A stretch of 64,000 bases of DNA from Vitrella brassicaformis (GCA_001179505.1 CDMY01000130.1:120632-184631), one strand, 5' to 3'; positions 1 through 11,446 are shown, counted from the first letter of the stretch. Notes: generated from the letters alone by a model not told the origin. Program-made: numbers and translations.

Positions 1-2232
1 TGTCTCAATGTCTGACCTTTGTCGTCTGCAAGCTGGTGGGGCTGCACGTCATGTAGAGCGCAGTAAGCAGCAGCAGTGCCCGTGGCCTGGCCCATCGCAG
101 CGCAGGTCTTCATCACACGCTGGCTGCCAAACACCACATGCGAGAACGACGCAAGCCTCCCGGCAAACATCAAATTGGTCGCATTCAGAGCCACTAGAGA
201 TCGCAGAGGAGTGCTGCATACATACATACACACACACACGAGCGCACACACACGCAGCCATGCGCGATGAGACGCAGGAAACACCACACACAAGTGAGCG
301 AATGCATGGGCTGTACAGGCAGGTGACCTACCTGTAAATATAAGGGAGGCGATGCCCTACAAACGCGGGGACGGACGTATCGAGAACACCCTTGACGGCG
401 TGTAGGTCAATATTCCATCCACCATGGGACACACGGTCCCAGAAAAGGGCAGGGGGACGGGACTTGTCCACATCTGATGAAAGCAGGTATGTATCAGTCC
501 ACCCGTCAACGTCTCCCTGTCTCGCCACTTACCTGGCAGGATGTCGTGCTGCGTCATGACGTATTGGCCTTGGAAGAGGCGACCTGAGAGCAAACAGGCG
601 GACAGATCGACACTCGTACATGTGTCGCGCCCACGTATGTATGTCGCCAGCGTACCTTGCCGTTTGCATGGCCACCACTCGAGCCACTCGATGGCCAGGT
701 TGTCGGCCTCAGGGTAGTTGCCGCTGTTTTTGATGTAGTCCCACACGCCCATGACGACCTCCATGAGTTTGTCCCTTATCTCCTCATTCTCGTGGATGGT
801 GTGGAACGGCCACGCCACCTCGATCCACCAGTAGCCGTACTCCAGGTCGTTGATTCCCCTGTAACGGAAATCCTCCTTGGTGTACCGAATCGCCCTGCAT
901 GACATGAGGCACACCACACATGAAGCAAAGCGAGATGCCAGAGTAAGTGCACCACGTGTCTGTCGTATTCGGCTGACCATGATGGAGGGGTGAAGGGCAT
1001 CTTGTGTGGGTGCTCCCTGGCGACGAAGGCCAGGCTGCTGCCCATGGTCTCCCCGTCCTCCTTGGGCAGCGCAAGGGACTCATTATACTGGTGCGACGAC
1101 TCACGACCTGCAAACAAACAAGAAGGCACATGCATTCGAGACGTGAGCGACTTATTCCCATTCTTTCTCACCGATAATGTGCGGCACTTCCGCCTCGGCG
1201 CCCAATCTCCCATCGCCCGTCGCATCGATGAAGACCTTGCCCTTGATCAAATAGCGAATCTGAGAAAGGCAAGGATCGTGCCATTTTGGACGACAAGCAC
1301 TTTTCCGAACGTATGCACCTGAGTTTCCTGGTTCTCTGCAATGATCTCTGTCACGGTCTTTGCCGGCGTCTTTGTGGCGCCGACTACCCAGGTGTTGAGC
1401 TGAGAAGAAACAGACAGGCAAGAAGAGCGCCGGTTCCGTATCTATAGATGTGCAGCAGCTTTTGTCGCACACGTACCAGCAGCTGACAGTTGGGCCCACT
1501 GGTCCGGAAGTAGTCGTAGAGGAAGAGGTCATGCATGCTGTGGCTTCGCTGGCCGTTCTTGACGGCATTCATGAGCGTGTATTCCTCAACAATCCCGCCC
1601 TCCCGTGTTTCTGTCGCCCTGTGTCTGCCGCGGACACCTGATCGATCAGCCACACCGTTTCAATGCAATGCGTGTGTAGACCAGCGACCCTGTCAACGTG
1701 TGTGTCTTTGGTCTGTGGGGGGTACGTACCGTGAAGGTCAGCACCGACCATGTGCAGCTTGGACTCAGACGACGCATTCCCGCCAAGCACACCCCTGATC
1801 ACCGCACCCACCGCGGTCACTTGCTCGCTCACAAACACGACGTTGCCTGGCCTGCCCCGTACGGTACCTGCTCTGAACGAGGATGGTCTTGGCGCCGCTC
1901 CTGCAAGAGGCCAGCGCGGCATTCGTTCCGGCGCTGCCTCCACCCGCCACCACCACTTCAGCCTCCAAGTACTTTGTCACCAAACCGCCACCGACGGGCT
2001 CATCTGCACCCACAGCCAAGGATTGTGACAGCCCGGCTGACGTTGATTGAGTCATCCGTGTTTCTTTCTTACTGTTTCTTGGCTTGTCGTCTGGCTCCAG
2101 TGTGAGTAGATTTTCCGCTTCGGCAGCTGACCTGGCTCCCTCCTCCTGTTCGGCGACTTCCGCCCTTGCCATCGTCAAACATGACGCCAGAAACGCGGCT
2201 GCGATCCATCCACACAAGAAACGAGGCCTCAT
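1..2232 (-). CDS. FAD-dependent oxidoreductase (FAD_oxidored-like), secretory, 3' end outside window
   Basis: Multi-exon minus-strand gene starting at 2232 with a signal peptide ([18 protein letters not shown] then cleavage near ARA). Exon 1 carries the Rossmann FAD-binding turn [20 protein letters not shown] preceded by VVVA. The next exon has [21 protein letters not shown]-like residues, the second conserved block of this family. Later exons show [15 protein letters not shown] (about 1195-1260), MGSSLAFVA (about 1030), [20 protein letters not shown] (about 780-850) and finally [20 protein letters not shown] with [19 protein letters not shown] (about 65-180), the classic C-terminal FAD block. 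The frame is still open at base 1, so the C-terminus is missing. Family members oxidise varied substrates; the substrate here is unknown. It is divergent from the GH97 glycosidase 231 bp away, which hints at shared regulation but proves nothing about a common pathway. Confidence 0.85.
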
Positions 2233-2463
2233 GACAGCGAGAACTAAGAAGGCTTAGATCAGGTTGTGTGTTTCGACGCACGGCTCGCAAGTCAAAAACT
2301 CGCGCTAACGGCAGGGCACCTCGTACGTAAACTTGCCGTGCACCGGTGGTGATGCGGTGCACACTCCGGTAATGCTGCTCTCCGTAGTCTTGTCGTTTCC
2401 TTGTCTTGCCCTTATCCCGCTTCATCGTTGACGGCGACTGTCCGCCGCACCTCCATTGACTCG
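2233..2463. promoter_or_regulatory. Divergent intergenic region, FAD oxidoreductase / GH97
   Basis: Only 231 bp separate the two start codons, which point away from each other, so this stretch must hold both 5' leaders and the promoters. I see no TATA box or other motif I can defend. A shared bidirectional promoter is inference from spacing alone. Confidence 0.4.
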
Positions 2464-5128
2464 ATGAGGGTCCCTCTCGTTGCTTGCGGCATGCTGCTCG
2501 CCCTGGCAACGACTGCCGAAGCATCACCTAACAGAGGTGGGGTAGGGTCCCACGAAAGCATCTGCCGTCATGTGCATGACCTGACTCACCCACGTTTTGT
2601 GTCTTTGTTTGGTGTGTTGGTTGGTCGTGTGCTGCTGTGCTGCCTCCAGAGGAGGCAGAGGAAAGGGACAGGTGCTGCGTCGACTGCCAGCTGTTCGACC
2701 TGCAGTGCTGGGCCTGCCATATCTTGGACATCTTCGATCGGACCTGCAGCGGGGATGAGTGGGCTACTGAGGGGAGCTTGGACGAGGCGGCCTTCATGGC
2801 GGCATCGGCCGAAGCTGATGTCCACGCTTTGGCCACTCAATCCGTCCTCTCGGTCATGGACTCGCCTTCCATCCCGGACTGGTCAGCCTATGTCGTGACG
2901 CTGTCTGTGGATAAGTCGGGCCGTCTGCGGTATGCTGTGGATTCACGCGACCCTTCTGCTCCGGTCATGCTGCCTTCAGCTCTCGGCATCTCGGTGGACG
3001 GCCATGATCTGGGCGTTGATGTGGAGCTGGTCGACAAGGAGGAGCGGCCAGTGGAGGAGAGCTATGTGACACGTGGCAAGCACAACTTGGCTGAGGCCAA
3101 GTACAACGATGTCTCGTTCACGTTTCGCCATCGTCCGTCGGATCGTCTCTGGCACCTCGACTTCCGCCTCTTCCCTGACGGGCTTGCCTTCCGCTACTCT
3201 CTGCCCGCCACAGATGCGGCAAGTCAATCGACGGTCAATGGTGAGGCGTCGCATTTCTCCTTCCGCTTCATGGACGACGACGACGCGCCCACCGACGACC
3301 ACCACCACGCTTGGTTTTTCCAACGTGACAGACTCAGCAACTATGAGCTGAGGACATATGCTGGCGTCTTTCAGAGTGCCCCTGCCAGCTCCCTTGCCTC
3401 TCGACCGAAGGGCAACGGCCCGCCGAACAGATATGGTGCCCCGCTGCTGTTCCACGATGTCTCAGAGGCTGGCGCTTTCCCCTATCGGCTGCTGACGGAA
3501 GCTGCTCTGTACGAGTACCCAGGGATGCGCTTTCTCGCCCTTCCAGACGGCAGGACATTCGCCGCCGACCTGGCCGACGAAGAAGTCACTCTATCGCTGC
3601 CCTTCAAAAGTCCGTGGCGCGTCATCTTGCTTGCCCGCACGCTCGACGACCTGATCAACAACAACGTCATCACGTCGCTGAACCCGCCCCCCGACCCCGC
3701 CCTTTTCCCCTCTCCCCCGCTCTACGCGAGGCCCGGCCGCTCCGTGTGGCGGTGGTGGCGCCACGGGACAGGCACGCCAGTCCAGGAGATTCAGTACATT
3801 GACAAAGCGGCTGAGCTCGGCTTCGAGTATACGACCATCGACGAAGGCTGGGCTGACTGGCCGGACAAGTGGGCAACGATGGAGGATATGTGCGAATATG
3901 GGCGGGAGAAGGGCGTCGGGGTCGTGCTGTGGAAGGACTGTGCTGAGGTGGAGAACCCGGAGAATGACTACAATGACCTTCGGAAGTTCCTCGACAATGT
4001 CAAGGCCACGGGAGCAGTGGGCGTCAAGTTCGACTTCTTCAACAGGTAGGGAAGATCGCACATCTAGGACAATGCCTATTGATGATCGCGAGAGTGATCA
4101 TTTCTGTGTTCCGTTTTGCAGTGAGAGCATTTTTCGAGTCCGTCTGCAAACGAAAATCCTCACAGAGGCCGCAAAGCGGTGAGTAAAAACAAGCATGAGG
4201 GATCAGGGCTGTGAACGTGATTGTGCCATGATGCAGGCAGCTCTTCATCAATTTCCATGGCATACAGGTGACGACAGGCACAAGAGAATACGCCAAGCTG
4301 CACAGTAGAATACTTGTTTTGTCTTCTGTATCCGTAATTCTCAGAAGCCCACTGGCGAATGGAGGAGCTTTCCCAACGAGCTGACGCGGGAGGCCGTGTG
4401 GGGCTTAGAGATCAACAAGATGTCGGACAACTACCCACCGATCGAGCCATCGCACAATGCCGCGCTGCCATGGGCGAGATTCGTGCTGGGTGCGGCCGAC
4501 TACACACCGCTCGCACTCGCCAAAAATCGGCGAGGGCCCACCACAGTGGTGAGGGAGAGAGAAAGAAATGGGCCACCAAGGCAGGCGCTGGGACGATGCA
4601 TGTGCTTTGGTCTGTGCGTTGCCTTTCCTTCTGTCTGTCTGTCTGTCTGTCTGTCTTCAGGTGCATCAGGTTGCCCTGCTGGTGTTGTTTGACTCGCCCC
4701 TTCAAACAATCGCCGAGGACCCTTTCTACATCCTCGACCCCAACAAGCCACACGCGGCCGCACTGGACGTCATCAAGGCCATCCCCACCACATGGCAGCG
4801 CACACGCGCCGTGGCCCCCAGCAGCATCGGCCGCCTGGCCGTCATGGCACGCAAAACCAACGAAGGAGACGTCTGGTTTTTGGCGGCCATCAACGGCCTC
4901 AGCGAGACGCAGACCGACATAGAGATTCCGGTGGACTTCCTGGACAGTGACAAGGTGTACGATATGGTGATGGTCTACACTGTCGAGACAGGGGGGGTGG
5001 GGGAGGGGCAATCGGTGATGCGGGAAGAGCGCAGGTGGGACGTTGGGCAGCGGGGGGCACTCAAGGGTGTGCGGTTACTGGCGGGGGATGGGATCGTTGT
5101 CATGTGGAGTCCTGTTGGTGGCAGCTGA
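2464..5128 (+). CDS. Secreted glycoside hydrolase family 97 (alpha-glucosidase/alpha-galactosidase type)
   Basis: Six exons join in frame: 2464-2536, 2650-4045, 4122-4178, 4237-4267, 4345-4548, 4661-5128 (742 residues). Residues 1-20 form a signal peptide (MRVPLVACGMLLALATTAEA). A beta-rich N-terminal region (about residues 75-400) precedes a TIM barrel with YTTIDEGWADWPDKW, GVGVVLWKDC, GAVGVKFDFFNR and KPTGEWRSFPNELTREAVWG followed by GLEINKM, the hallmark GH97 strings. A C-terminal beta-sandwich (WFLAAINGLSETQTDIEIP) closes the protein. The Asp in VKFDFF sits where retaining GH97 members carry their nucleophile, so a retaining alpha-galactosidase-like activity is my inference. GH97 is best known from Bacteroidetes, so a bacterial origin is possible, but the five introns show it is domesticated. 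Intron 5 ends in a (TCTG)n pyrimidine tract directly at its acceptor. Exon 2 starts with a Cys-rich acidic stretch (residues 25-75) that I do not recognise. Confidence 0.88.
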
Positions 5129-5870
5129 GTGGTCAGTGTGCAAGGCCAGTTTTAGCTAGTGCACTTCTTGGTTGTAATGAATGGACACTTAGGGAGGCGT
5201 CCTTGGCTGGCACGCACTCGCTTTGTCGTTCATTCATTGTCATTGGTGTCGCTGTCATTCATTGGTCTTGCTTTGGCTGTCGTTTTTCGCGATGGATGGT
5301 AGGTCGGCATTTATTCATGTCTGCGTTGCTGTGTCTTTGCGATAAGGCTCGTGTGGCTGCGTGGCACATTTGTCGCTTGTGGAGATTTATCTCTTTCCGT
5401 GTTTCTTGTGTCCCATGTCCGTGTCTCTCATCTCGCATCGTACATGTGACCTAATGTGACCCCCTCCCTGAATGAATGGATGAATGGACGAATGAAGACA
5501 CACTTGCATGAAAGACAGTCGTCACTTAATCCTTCGCTCGTGCCAAATGACGAAAGGGCCCACGAGAAAATGTATTGTGGGTTTTAGAACAGAGACTTAT
5601 TTGCGCAGGACATCATACACATCCTGTCGCATCCACGCATCCAGCACCGATCTGGAAATTCATTCATTCATTCATTCATTCACTGAAAATTGAACAACAC
5701 CGTGAAACCCTTCGCGGCAGGAAATATGGTGCAGACGAATGACGCCTCGCTGTGGCTTCAGTCTTTCCTTGTACTGTAAGAGAGAGGGTGCTCCAACACC
5801 GCCATTTCCTCTGCTTCGCCTTCATGCTAGCTTTGGCCAGCGTACACCGTTACGGCCCGCATCAGTACGT
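5129..5870. other. Intergenic region between GH97 and protease copy A
   Basis: No coding exon can be supported. It holds the GH97 3' UTR, T/G-rich sequence, and a short ATTC-type tetranucleotide repeat at about 5658-5683. The protease promoter must lie in the last few hundred bases. Confidence 0.5.
5658..5683. repeat. (ATTC)n microsatellite
   Basis: About six tandem ATTC units. The same unit recurs at about 29520-29540 in another intergenic stretch. Confidence 0.85.
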
Positions 5871-7903
5871 ATGATGGGTGGGTATCTGGTGTGTCTGCTC
5901 GTCCTGGCAAGCGCCGTCGGCTCCGAGCGACCCCCGATCACCGCAGCTGAGTCAGACGAAGAGCGTCTTGGTGAATTCCTCACAGACAGACGCGACCATC
6001 AGCAGGGCGGCGATGTTGACGCAAGGGACAGCACAGGTACTGAGAGAGAGGAATCAGCGGCATCCGATTGCACTCATTTCTCCCTGTTTATTGTTGTTCT
6101 CGCTGATTGGTGCAGGTGTGCTCAGCCGCAGCCAGGCGCTGTGCGAATGCGAGACAGCCAGGCTACGCGAGTCGGCGGTCCTCCAGCGCATGGCTGCCTT
6201 GCAGGGCCTTCTTCAGAAGTCCCCCGTGTGTGGTGAAGGTGGATACAGCTTCGCCAGCCTGTGTCTGGCTCTCTGCCAGGGGTTCGACGTGGGCGAAAAG
6301 GGCATCACAGGCGGGGGATGCCCACCGTACAGTGCCAACAAGTGAGTGAGCCTGCCCGCCCTCCCCAATCATCTGCCTGTCTGTGGTCTTGCACGTGTGT
6401 ATCTTCAGAAATCTCGTGTTGCCACCTGCGATTGAGCTGCGGCGCATATTGAGCAGCAAGAGGCCCCATGAGGCCGCTTACCTGGGCCGCATCAAGCCAC
6501 GCGAGCCACCTAATCCCCTCAGCCCGTTCGATCGCAAAGCAGCCGATCACTTGGTCCCTCCCCCGACAAATGCATCGGTATGGGAGGGACTCTCGGGGCT
6601 GTCCAATCGCTCCTATGCTGTGAGGGGAGGGGATGTCTATCTGGTGGACAACGTCATGCCCGAGGAGCTGCGCAACCTCACTACCAGCTTCTGTCGTGGT
6701 GGTGTCTGTCCTGCGGGCAGCCGGGGCGGCTCGCAGGCAGTTGACCAAGAGAACGAGATAGCAACGAACGAGATGGGGCCCTGCCCCGAAAGTAACAACA
6801 GGAGCTGCCACGAGCCTGATCATAGAATACTCGTCCATGACTCGAGACAAGCGCCCTTTAATGTTGTTGGGCTCTTGGTTTCGGATCGGATCTGTACTGG
6901 GAGCCTCGTAATGGAGAAATATGTCTTGACAAACGCACATTGTCTGTATACGAAGGAGGGTAAGTGACACATCCATACCATACAATTCTGCCTCATCTTT
7001 CCGTGAATATTTCCTGTCTTTGTGCATCCAGGCGGATTCGCGAGTCTGACTTCATTCTGCCCGGGCTTTCATGGCGGTGAGGTATTCGACTGCGTCCGAA
7101 TGGTGGAATCGAGACTGGCAACTGAGTTCATTGAAATTGCTGACCTGTAAGTGAAGACTGTCGCCTGCCGTGTGCACGACTGATCACGCGCACGCTCTTT
7201 TTCATGTCTTCGTACAGTGAAACCTTTGATACTCACTTTGACTTCGCGCTCATTGAGCTCGAGAGGAACCCGGTGGGCTCTAATTTCTTTGGGATTCGCA
7301 CGCTGTGCGGTGCGGTCAAAGGCGGTCTGCCGTATATCGGGTATACAGACCATCGAATCACACACTGTGCCTTCAATGCTTCTCTCTGATGGCATGAATC
7401 CAGGTACCCGGGCGACCTTACCGTACCATTCAAAGAGACCCAGTGGCGCATGCCCCCGTCCAACCAGGGCCCAGGTGGCCGCAACGGCGACATTCACTTT
7501 CCCGCATGCAGACTCGACGGCACGCCGGCCAGAGTGGTGGATTACTTGACACATTGGGGCGACACAGGTGAGGAAAATACAGCAGACGCATACGTCACTA
7601 CATGAACGGCATGCCGTGGTGTTGCCTATCTGCATCATGCTTGTTTTTGTCAGCCCCTGGCATGTCCGGCAGGTACGCATGTTGCAGAAAGCGGTATGTC
7701 TGTCTGTGCTTGCATGTGATGCTGCGTGTCTCTGTTTCTTCAGCGGCATGTACGACACCGATAATGACGGCGGGACTTACATCGTGGCGGTGCATACCGC
7801 GACGAGCTCAGACCCAGCCATCAGGGAGAATTACGCAGTCGTCTTGACGACTGCCGTGCTGGACGTTCTTGCCGCGTGGCATGAGCAAATGGAATCGTCT
7901 TGA
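5871..7903 (+). CDS. Secreted trypsin/V8-fold serine protease, copy A (intact)
   Basis: Eight exons join in frame to 507 residues: 5871-6036, 6116-6341, 6409-6959, 7032-7146, 7218-7340, 7404-7567, 7654-7672, 7744-7903. A signal peptide (MMGGYLVCLLVLASAVGS) is followed by about 230 residues with many Cys and N-glycosylation sequons (NRS, NAS, NLT), perhaps a propeptide. The protease domain shows all three catalytic motifs: His in CTGSLVMEKYVLTNAHCLY (exon 3), Asp in DTHFDFALIELE (exon 5), and Ser in APGMSGSGMYD. GMSGS resembles the glutamyl-endopeptidase/V8 version of GDSGG. That serine is encoded by exon 7, only 19 nt long, so skipping it would both kill the enzyme and shift the frame. Next to a near-copy 3.5 kb downstream. 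The substrate is unknown; a role in extracellular digestion or surface processing is inference. Confidence 0.85.
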
Positions 7904-8033
7904 CATGCGACTGGACAGATAGACAGACAATACGGTGATCGGAGAAAGGGCCATCGTATGCCTATCATTCATGCAAGAGGTCCGTTTGTGCGTGTCATCA
8001 AGACTCATGGTGCCGTTTCGCTTGGTGGCTTCA

Positions 8034-8176
8034 GCTGTGTGGCTTTGCCTATTGATGTGGCTGACGTTCTGATGATTGCGAGTGCGTGACGGTATCTCTT
8101 CGCTGCGTCTGGCGACCTTCATATGTGTGACTGTCTCGTGTGCCTGTCTGTGTGCCTTTTCGTTTGCTTCTGCATG
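8034..8176. repeat. Duplicated 3' flank, unit 1
   Basis: Starts TGTGTGGCTTTGCCTAT and is closely matched by 12140-12289, with scattered substitutions and small indels. It shows that the tandem duplication which made the two protease genes extended past the stop codon into non-coding DNA. Confidence 0.85.
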
Positions 8177-9256
8177 GAAAAGGGTGGGAGAGAGGAGACG
8201 ACGGAAATGTGAAGAGAGGAGCAGGGTAGAGAGAGTCATCGCATCAAGAGCTTGGTGAAGTGCAATTAATGACAGCCTTCCTTTCTGCTGAAGACAATGG
8301 AAGGGATCGACTGACTGACTGACTGACTGACAATTTGTCCGCCCGAAAACCCAGCACAGGTGGGGCGGACAGAGAGACAGAGAGACGAGACATCTACCGT
8401 AGTACAAGTTAGCTCTTTGTATGTATGTATGTATAGCACTAGCATGAGAGGGCCGGTGACCACCCGTCCTTTGCACGCATCGCTTTGTCTCTTTCGTTGT
8501 CGTTTCTTTTCCTTTTCGTTTCTTCCCCACGATCGTGTGTGTGCAAGTATACACGTATTGTTGTGTCTTTGCGAAAGGGCTCATGTACCTGTACGAATGG
8601 ACTGCTCGAAGGAGACAGGTTAGACAGTGCGCACGTGTAGGCAGGCATATTTGTCGCTTGTGACGTCCATGAAGATTCCTTTGTGTTGGTTGTGTCTCTT
8701 GTGTGTGCGATAAGCCTTCATTGTAAAAATCGCATGTGTTTTCGAGCTTTTGCTCCCGGCTTATATCATGGGAGGAATATACACACATCACAATGAAAAT
8801 CATCACCAAACATGGGCTTCAGGCCCGGTGTCTGTCGACAAAACTCGCCAAACGCGAGCCGTCGTAGACAGGAGACCCCTCTTCCCTTCTTTCCGTCTCT
8901 GCCTTGCCCAGAAAAAAGATATCTGTTCACTTACATGCGCATCCGCCACCAAGACACAGGCAGTCGATCAATGGCTTGCACACTAGACAGACAATATTTC
9001 CACTGATGTACATAGTACGCAGTGAATTAATAATCTCGGGATCGGTGTCGGCTCGTGACGCGGCAGAAAGCATGCCACCATCAGCACGCTTGAAAAAGCG
9101 CGATACAACTGTACTTGCCCACATCTCCCTGCTTGAATGGCTGACTGCAGGTCCATTCACTCACTCACCTGTGCAGTGCATAGACAAAGTCACTCGCGGG
9201 AGATGTAAATTTTCTGTGTCCGTACGAAGCCGTTGCGGGCAGCAAATCTCACGGCA

Positions 9257-9329
9257 GTCTTTTGGCGGTCAAGAACGAGGCTTGAAACAAGGCAGGGAAA
9301 GACAGAAAGGTGCCGTCTTTTGGCGGTCA
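9257..9329. repeat. 15-nt direct repeat pair upstream of protease copy B
   Basis: GTCTTTTGGCGGTCA occurs at 9257-9271 and again exactly at 9315-9329 (58-bp pitch), 75-147 bp before the copy B start codon. This could be a paired transcription-factor site; function is inference. I did not find it upstream of copy A. Confidence 0.6.
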
Positions 9330-9403
9330 GTTAACCCGTTAAGGAGGGAAGCAGCGTACGAAGACCTGAGCCTTGGCAGAGAAGGCCTTTGTTGCACAGG
9401 CAA

Positions 9404-11446
9404 ATGGCGGGTGCGTGTCTGCTGTTGTCTCTGCTCGCCCTGACAAGCGTTGTTGTTCGTTTCCAGCAACCCTTTATCAACCCAGCTGAGTCAGGCGAGG
9501 AGCGTCTTGCTGAATTTCTCACAGACAGACACGACCATCAGCACGGCAGCGATGTTGACGCGAGGGACAGCACAGGTACTGAGAGAAATCAGCGGCATCC
9601 GATTGCACTCATTTCTCCCTGTTTATTGTTGTTCTCGCTGATTGGTGCAGGTGTGCTCAGCCGCAGCCAGGTGTGCTCAGCCGCAGCCAGGCGTTGTGCG
9701 AATGCGAGATAGCCAGGCTACGCGAGTCGGCGGTCCTCCAGCGCATGGCTGCCTTGCAGGGCCTTCTTCAGAAGTCCCCCGTGTGTGGTGAAGGTGGATA
9801 CAGCTTCGCCAGCCTGTGTCTGGCTCTCTGCCAGGGATTCGACGTGGGCGAAAAGGGCATCACAGGCGGGGGATGCCCACCGTACAGTGCCAACAAGTGA
9901 GTGAGCCTGCCCGCCCTCCCCAATCATCTGCCTGTCTGTGGTCTTGCACGTGTGTATCTTCAGAAATCTCGTGTTGCCACCTGCGATTGAGCTGCGGCGC
10001 ATATTGAGCAGCAAGAGGCCCCAGGATGTCGCCTACCTGGGCCGCATCAAGCCACGCGAGCCGCCTAATCCCCTCAGCCCGTTCGATCGCAAAGCAGCCG
10101 ATCACTTGGTCCCTCCCCCGACAAATGCATCGGTATGGGAGGGACTCTCGGGGCTGTCCAATCGCTCCTACGCTGTGAGGGGAGGAGATGTCTATCTGGT
10201 GGACAACGTCATGCCAGAGGAGCTGCGCAACCTCACTACCAGCTTCTGTCGTGATGGTGTCTGTCCTGCGGGCAGCCGGGGCGGCTCGCAGGCAGTTGAC
10301 CAAGAGAACGAGATAGCAACGAACGAGATGGGGCCCTGCCCCGAAAGTAACAACAGGAGCTGCCACGAGCCTGATCATAGAATACTCGTCCATGACTCGA
10401 GACAAGCGCCCTTCAACATGGTCGGGCGCTTGATGACTGAGAATGGGGGCTGTACTGGGAGCCTCGTGTTCGACAAATACGTCTTGACGAACGCACATTG
10501 TCTTTACACCAAGGAGTGTAAGAAGCATATTCATACAATTCTACCTCATCTGTCTGTGAATATTTGTTTGTGCACGCAGACGGCCTTGCGAGTGAAATTG
10601 TGTTTTGCCCGGGCTTTCATGGCGGTGAGGTATTCGACTGCGTTCGGGGAGTGGAACACAGGATCTTAGCAGAGTACATGTTCCAAGAAACCTTGTAAGT
10701 GGGGGCTGTCTGCAGTGTGCACGAGTGATCATGGCACGCTCTTTCCATGTCTTCTTACAGTACAACCTTTGATACTACCTTTGACTTTGCGCTAATTGAG
10801 CTCGAGAGAAACTCGGTGGGCTCTTGGTTTGGGATTCGCACGCTGTGCGGTGCAGTCAAAGGCGGTCTGCCGTATATCGGGTTGAGTGCATCGACACGTT
10901 CACTTCCATCGAATCACACTGTGCGTTCAATGCTTCTCACTGATTGCATCAATGCAGGTATCCGAGCGACCTGAACTCAAACGAATACAGGTTGCCGGAC
11001 CAGTGGCGCATGCCCCCGTCCCACCAAGGCCCGGGTGGGCGCAACAGCAGCATTCACTTCCCCGCATGCAGACTCGACGGTTCGCAGACTGGAGTTGGTA
11101 TGTTTAACTTTTTGACACATTGGGGCGACACAGGTGAGGCAAATACAGCAGACGCATACGTCACTACATGAACGGCATGCCGTGGTGTTGCCTATCTGCA
11201 TCATGCTTGTTTTTGTCAGCCCCTGGCATGTCCGGCAGGAACGCATGTTGCAGAAAGCGGTATGTCTGTCTGTGCTTGCATGTGATGCTGTGTGTCTCTG
11301 TTTCTTCAGCGGCATGTACGACACCAATAGTGAAGGCGTCCCTTACATCGTGGCGGTGCACTAGTCCCAGGAATTACGCGACCGTCTTGACGACTGCCGT
11401 TGTGGATGTGATGACGGTGTGGCATGGGCAAATGGAATGGGGTTGA
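9404..11446 (+). pseudogene. Serine protease copy B, decaying tandem duplicate
   Basis: Paralogue of the gene at 5871-7903 with the same eight-exon layout: 9404-9575, 9671-9896, 9964-10517, 10580-10694, 10761-10880, 10958-11133, 11220-11238, 11310-11364. The signal peptide (MAGACLLLSLLALTSVVV), His motif (VLTNAHCLY) and Asp motif (TTFDFALIELE) are kept. Three lesions are visible. First, a 20-bp tandem duplication at the start of exon 2 shifts the frame unless the second copy's own CAG is used as acceptor. Second, the donor after the 19-nt serine exon reads GA (11239-11240) instead of GT. Third, a net 23-bp deletion next to a TAG (11362-11364) removes the last ~45 residues, whose remnant (NYATVLTTAVVDVM) persists in another frame to 11446. 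With acceptor 9671 and normal splicing of the serine exon, 478 codons would still read through. It may therefore be expressed as a shortened protein rather than be dead. Confidence 0.75.

Larger units (their letters stand above)
7904..9403. other. Intergenic region between the two protease copies
   Basis: No gene can be supported. It holds the 3' flank of copy A (8034-8230, duplicated after copy B), a (CTGA)n run at about 8310-8331, a (GTAT)n run near 8420, and in the last 150 bp a pair of 15-nt direct repeats upstream of copy B. Confidence 0.5.
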
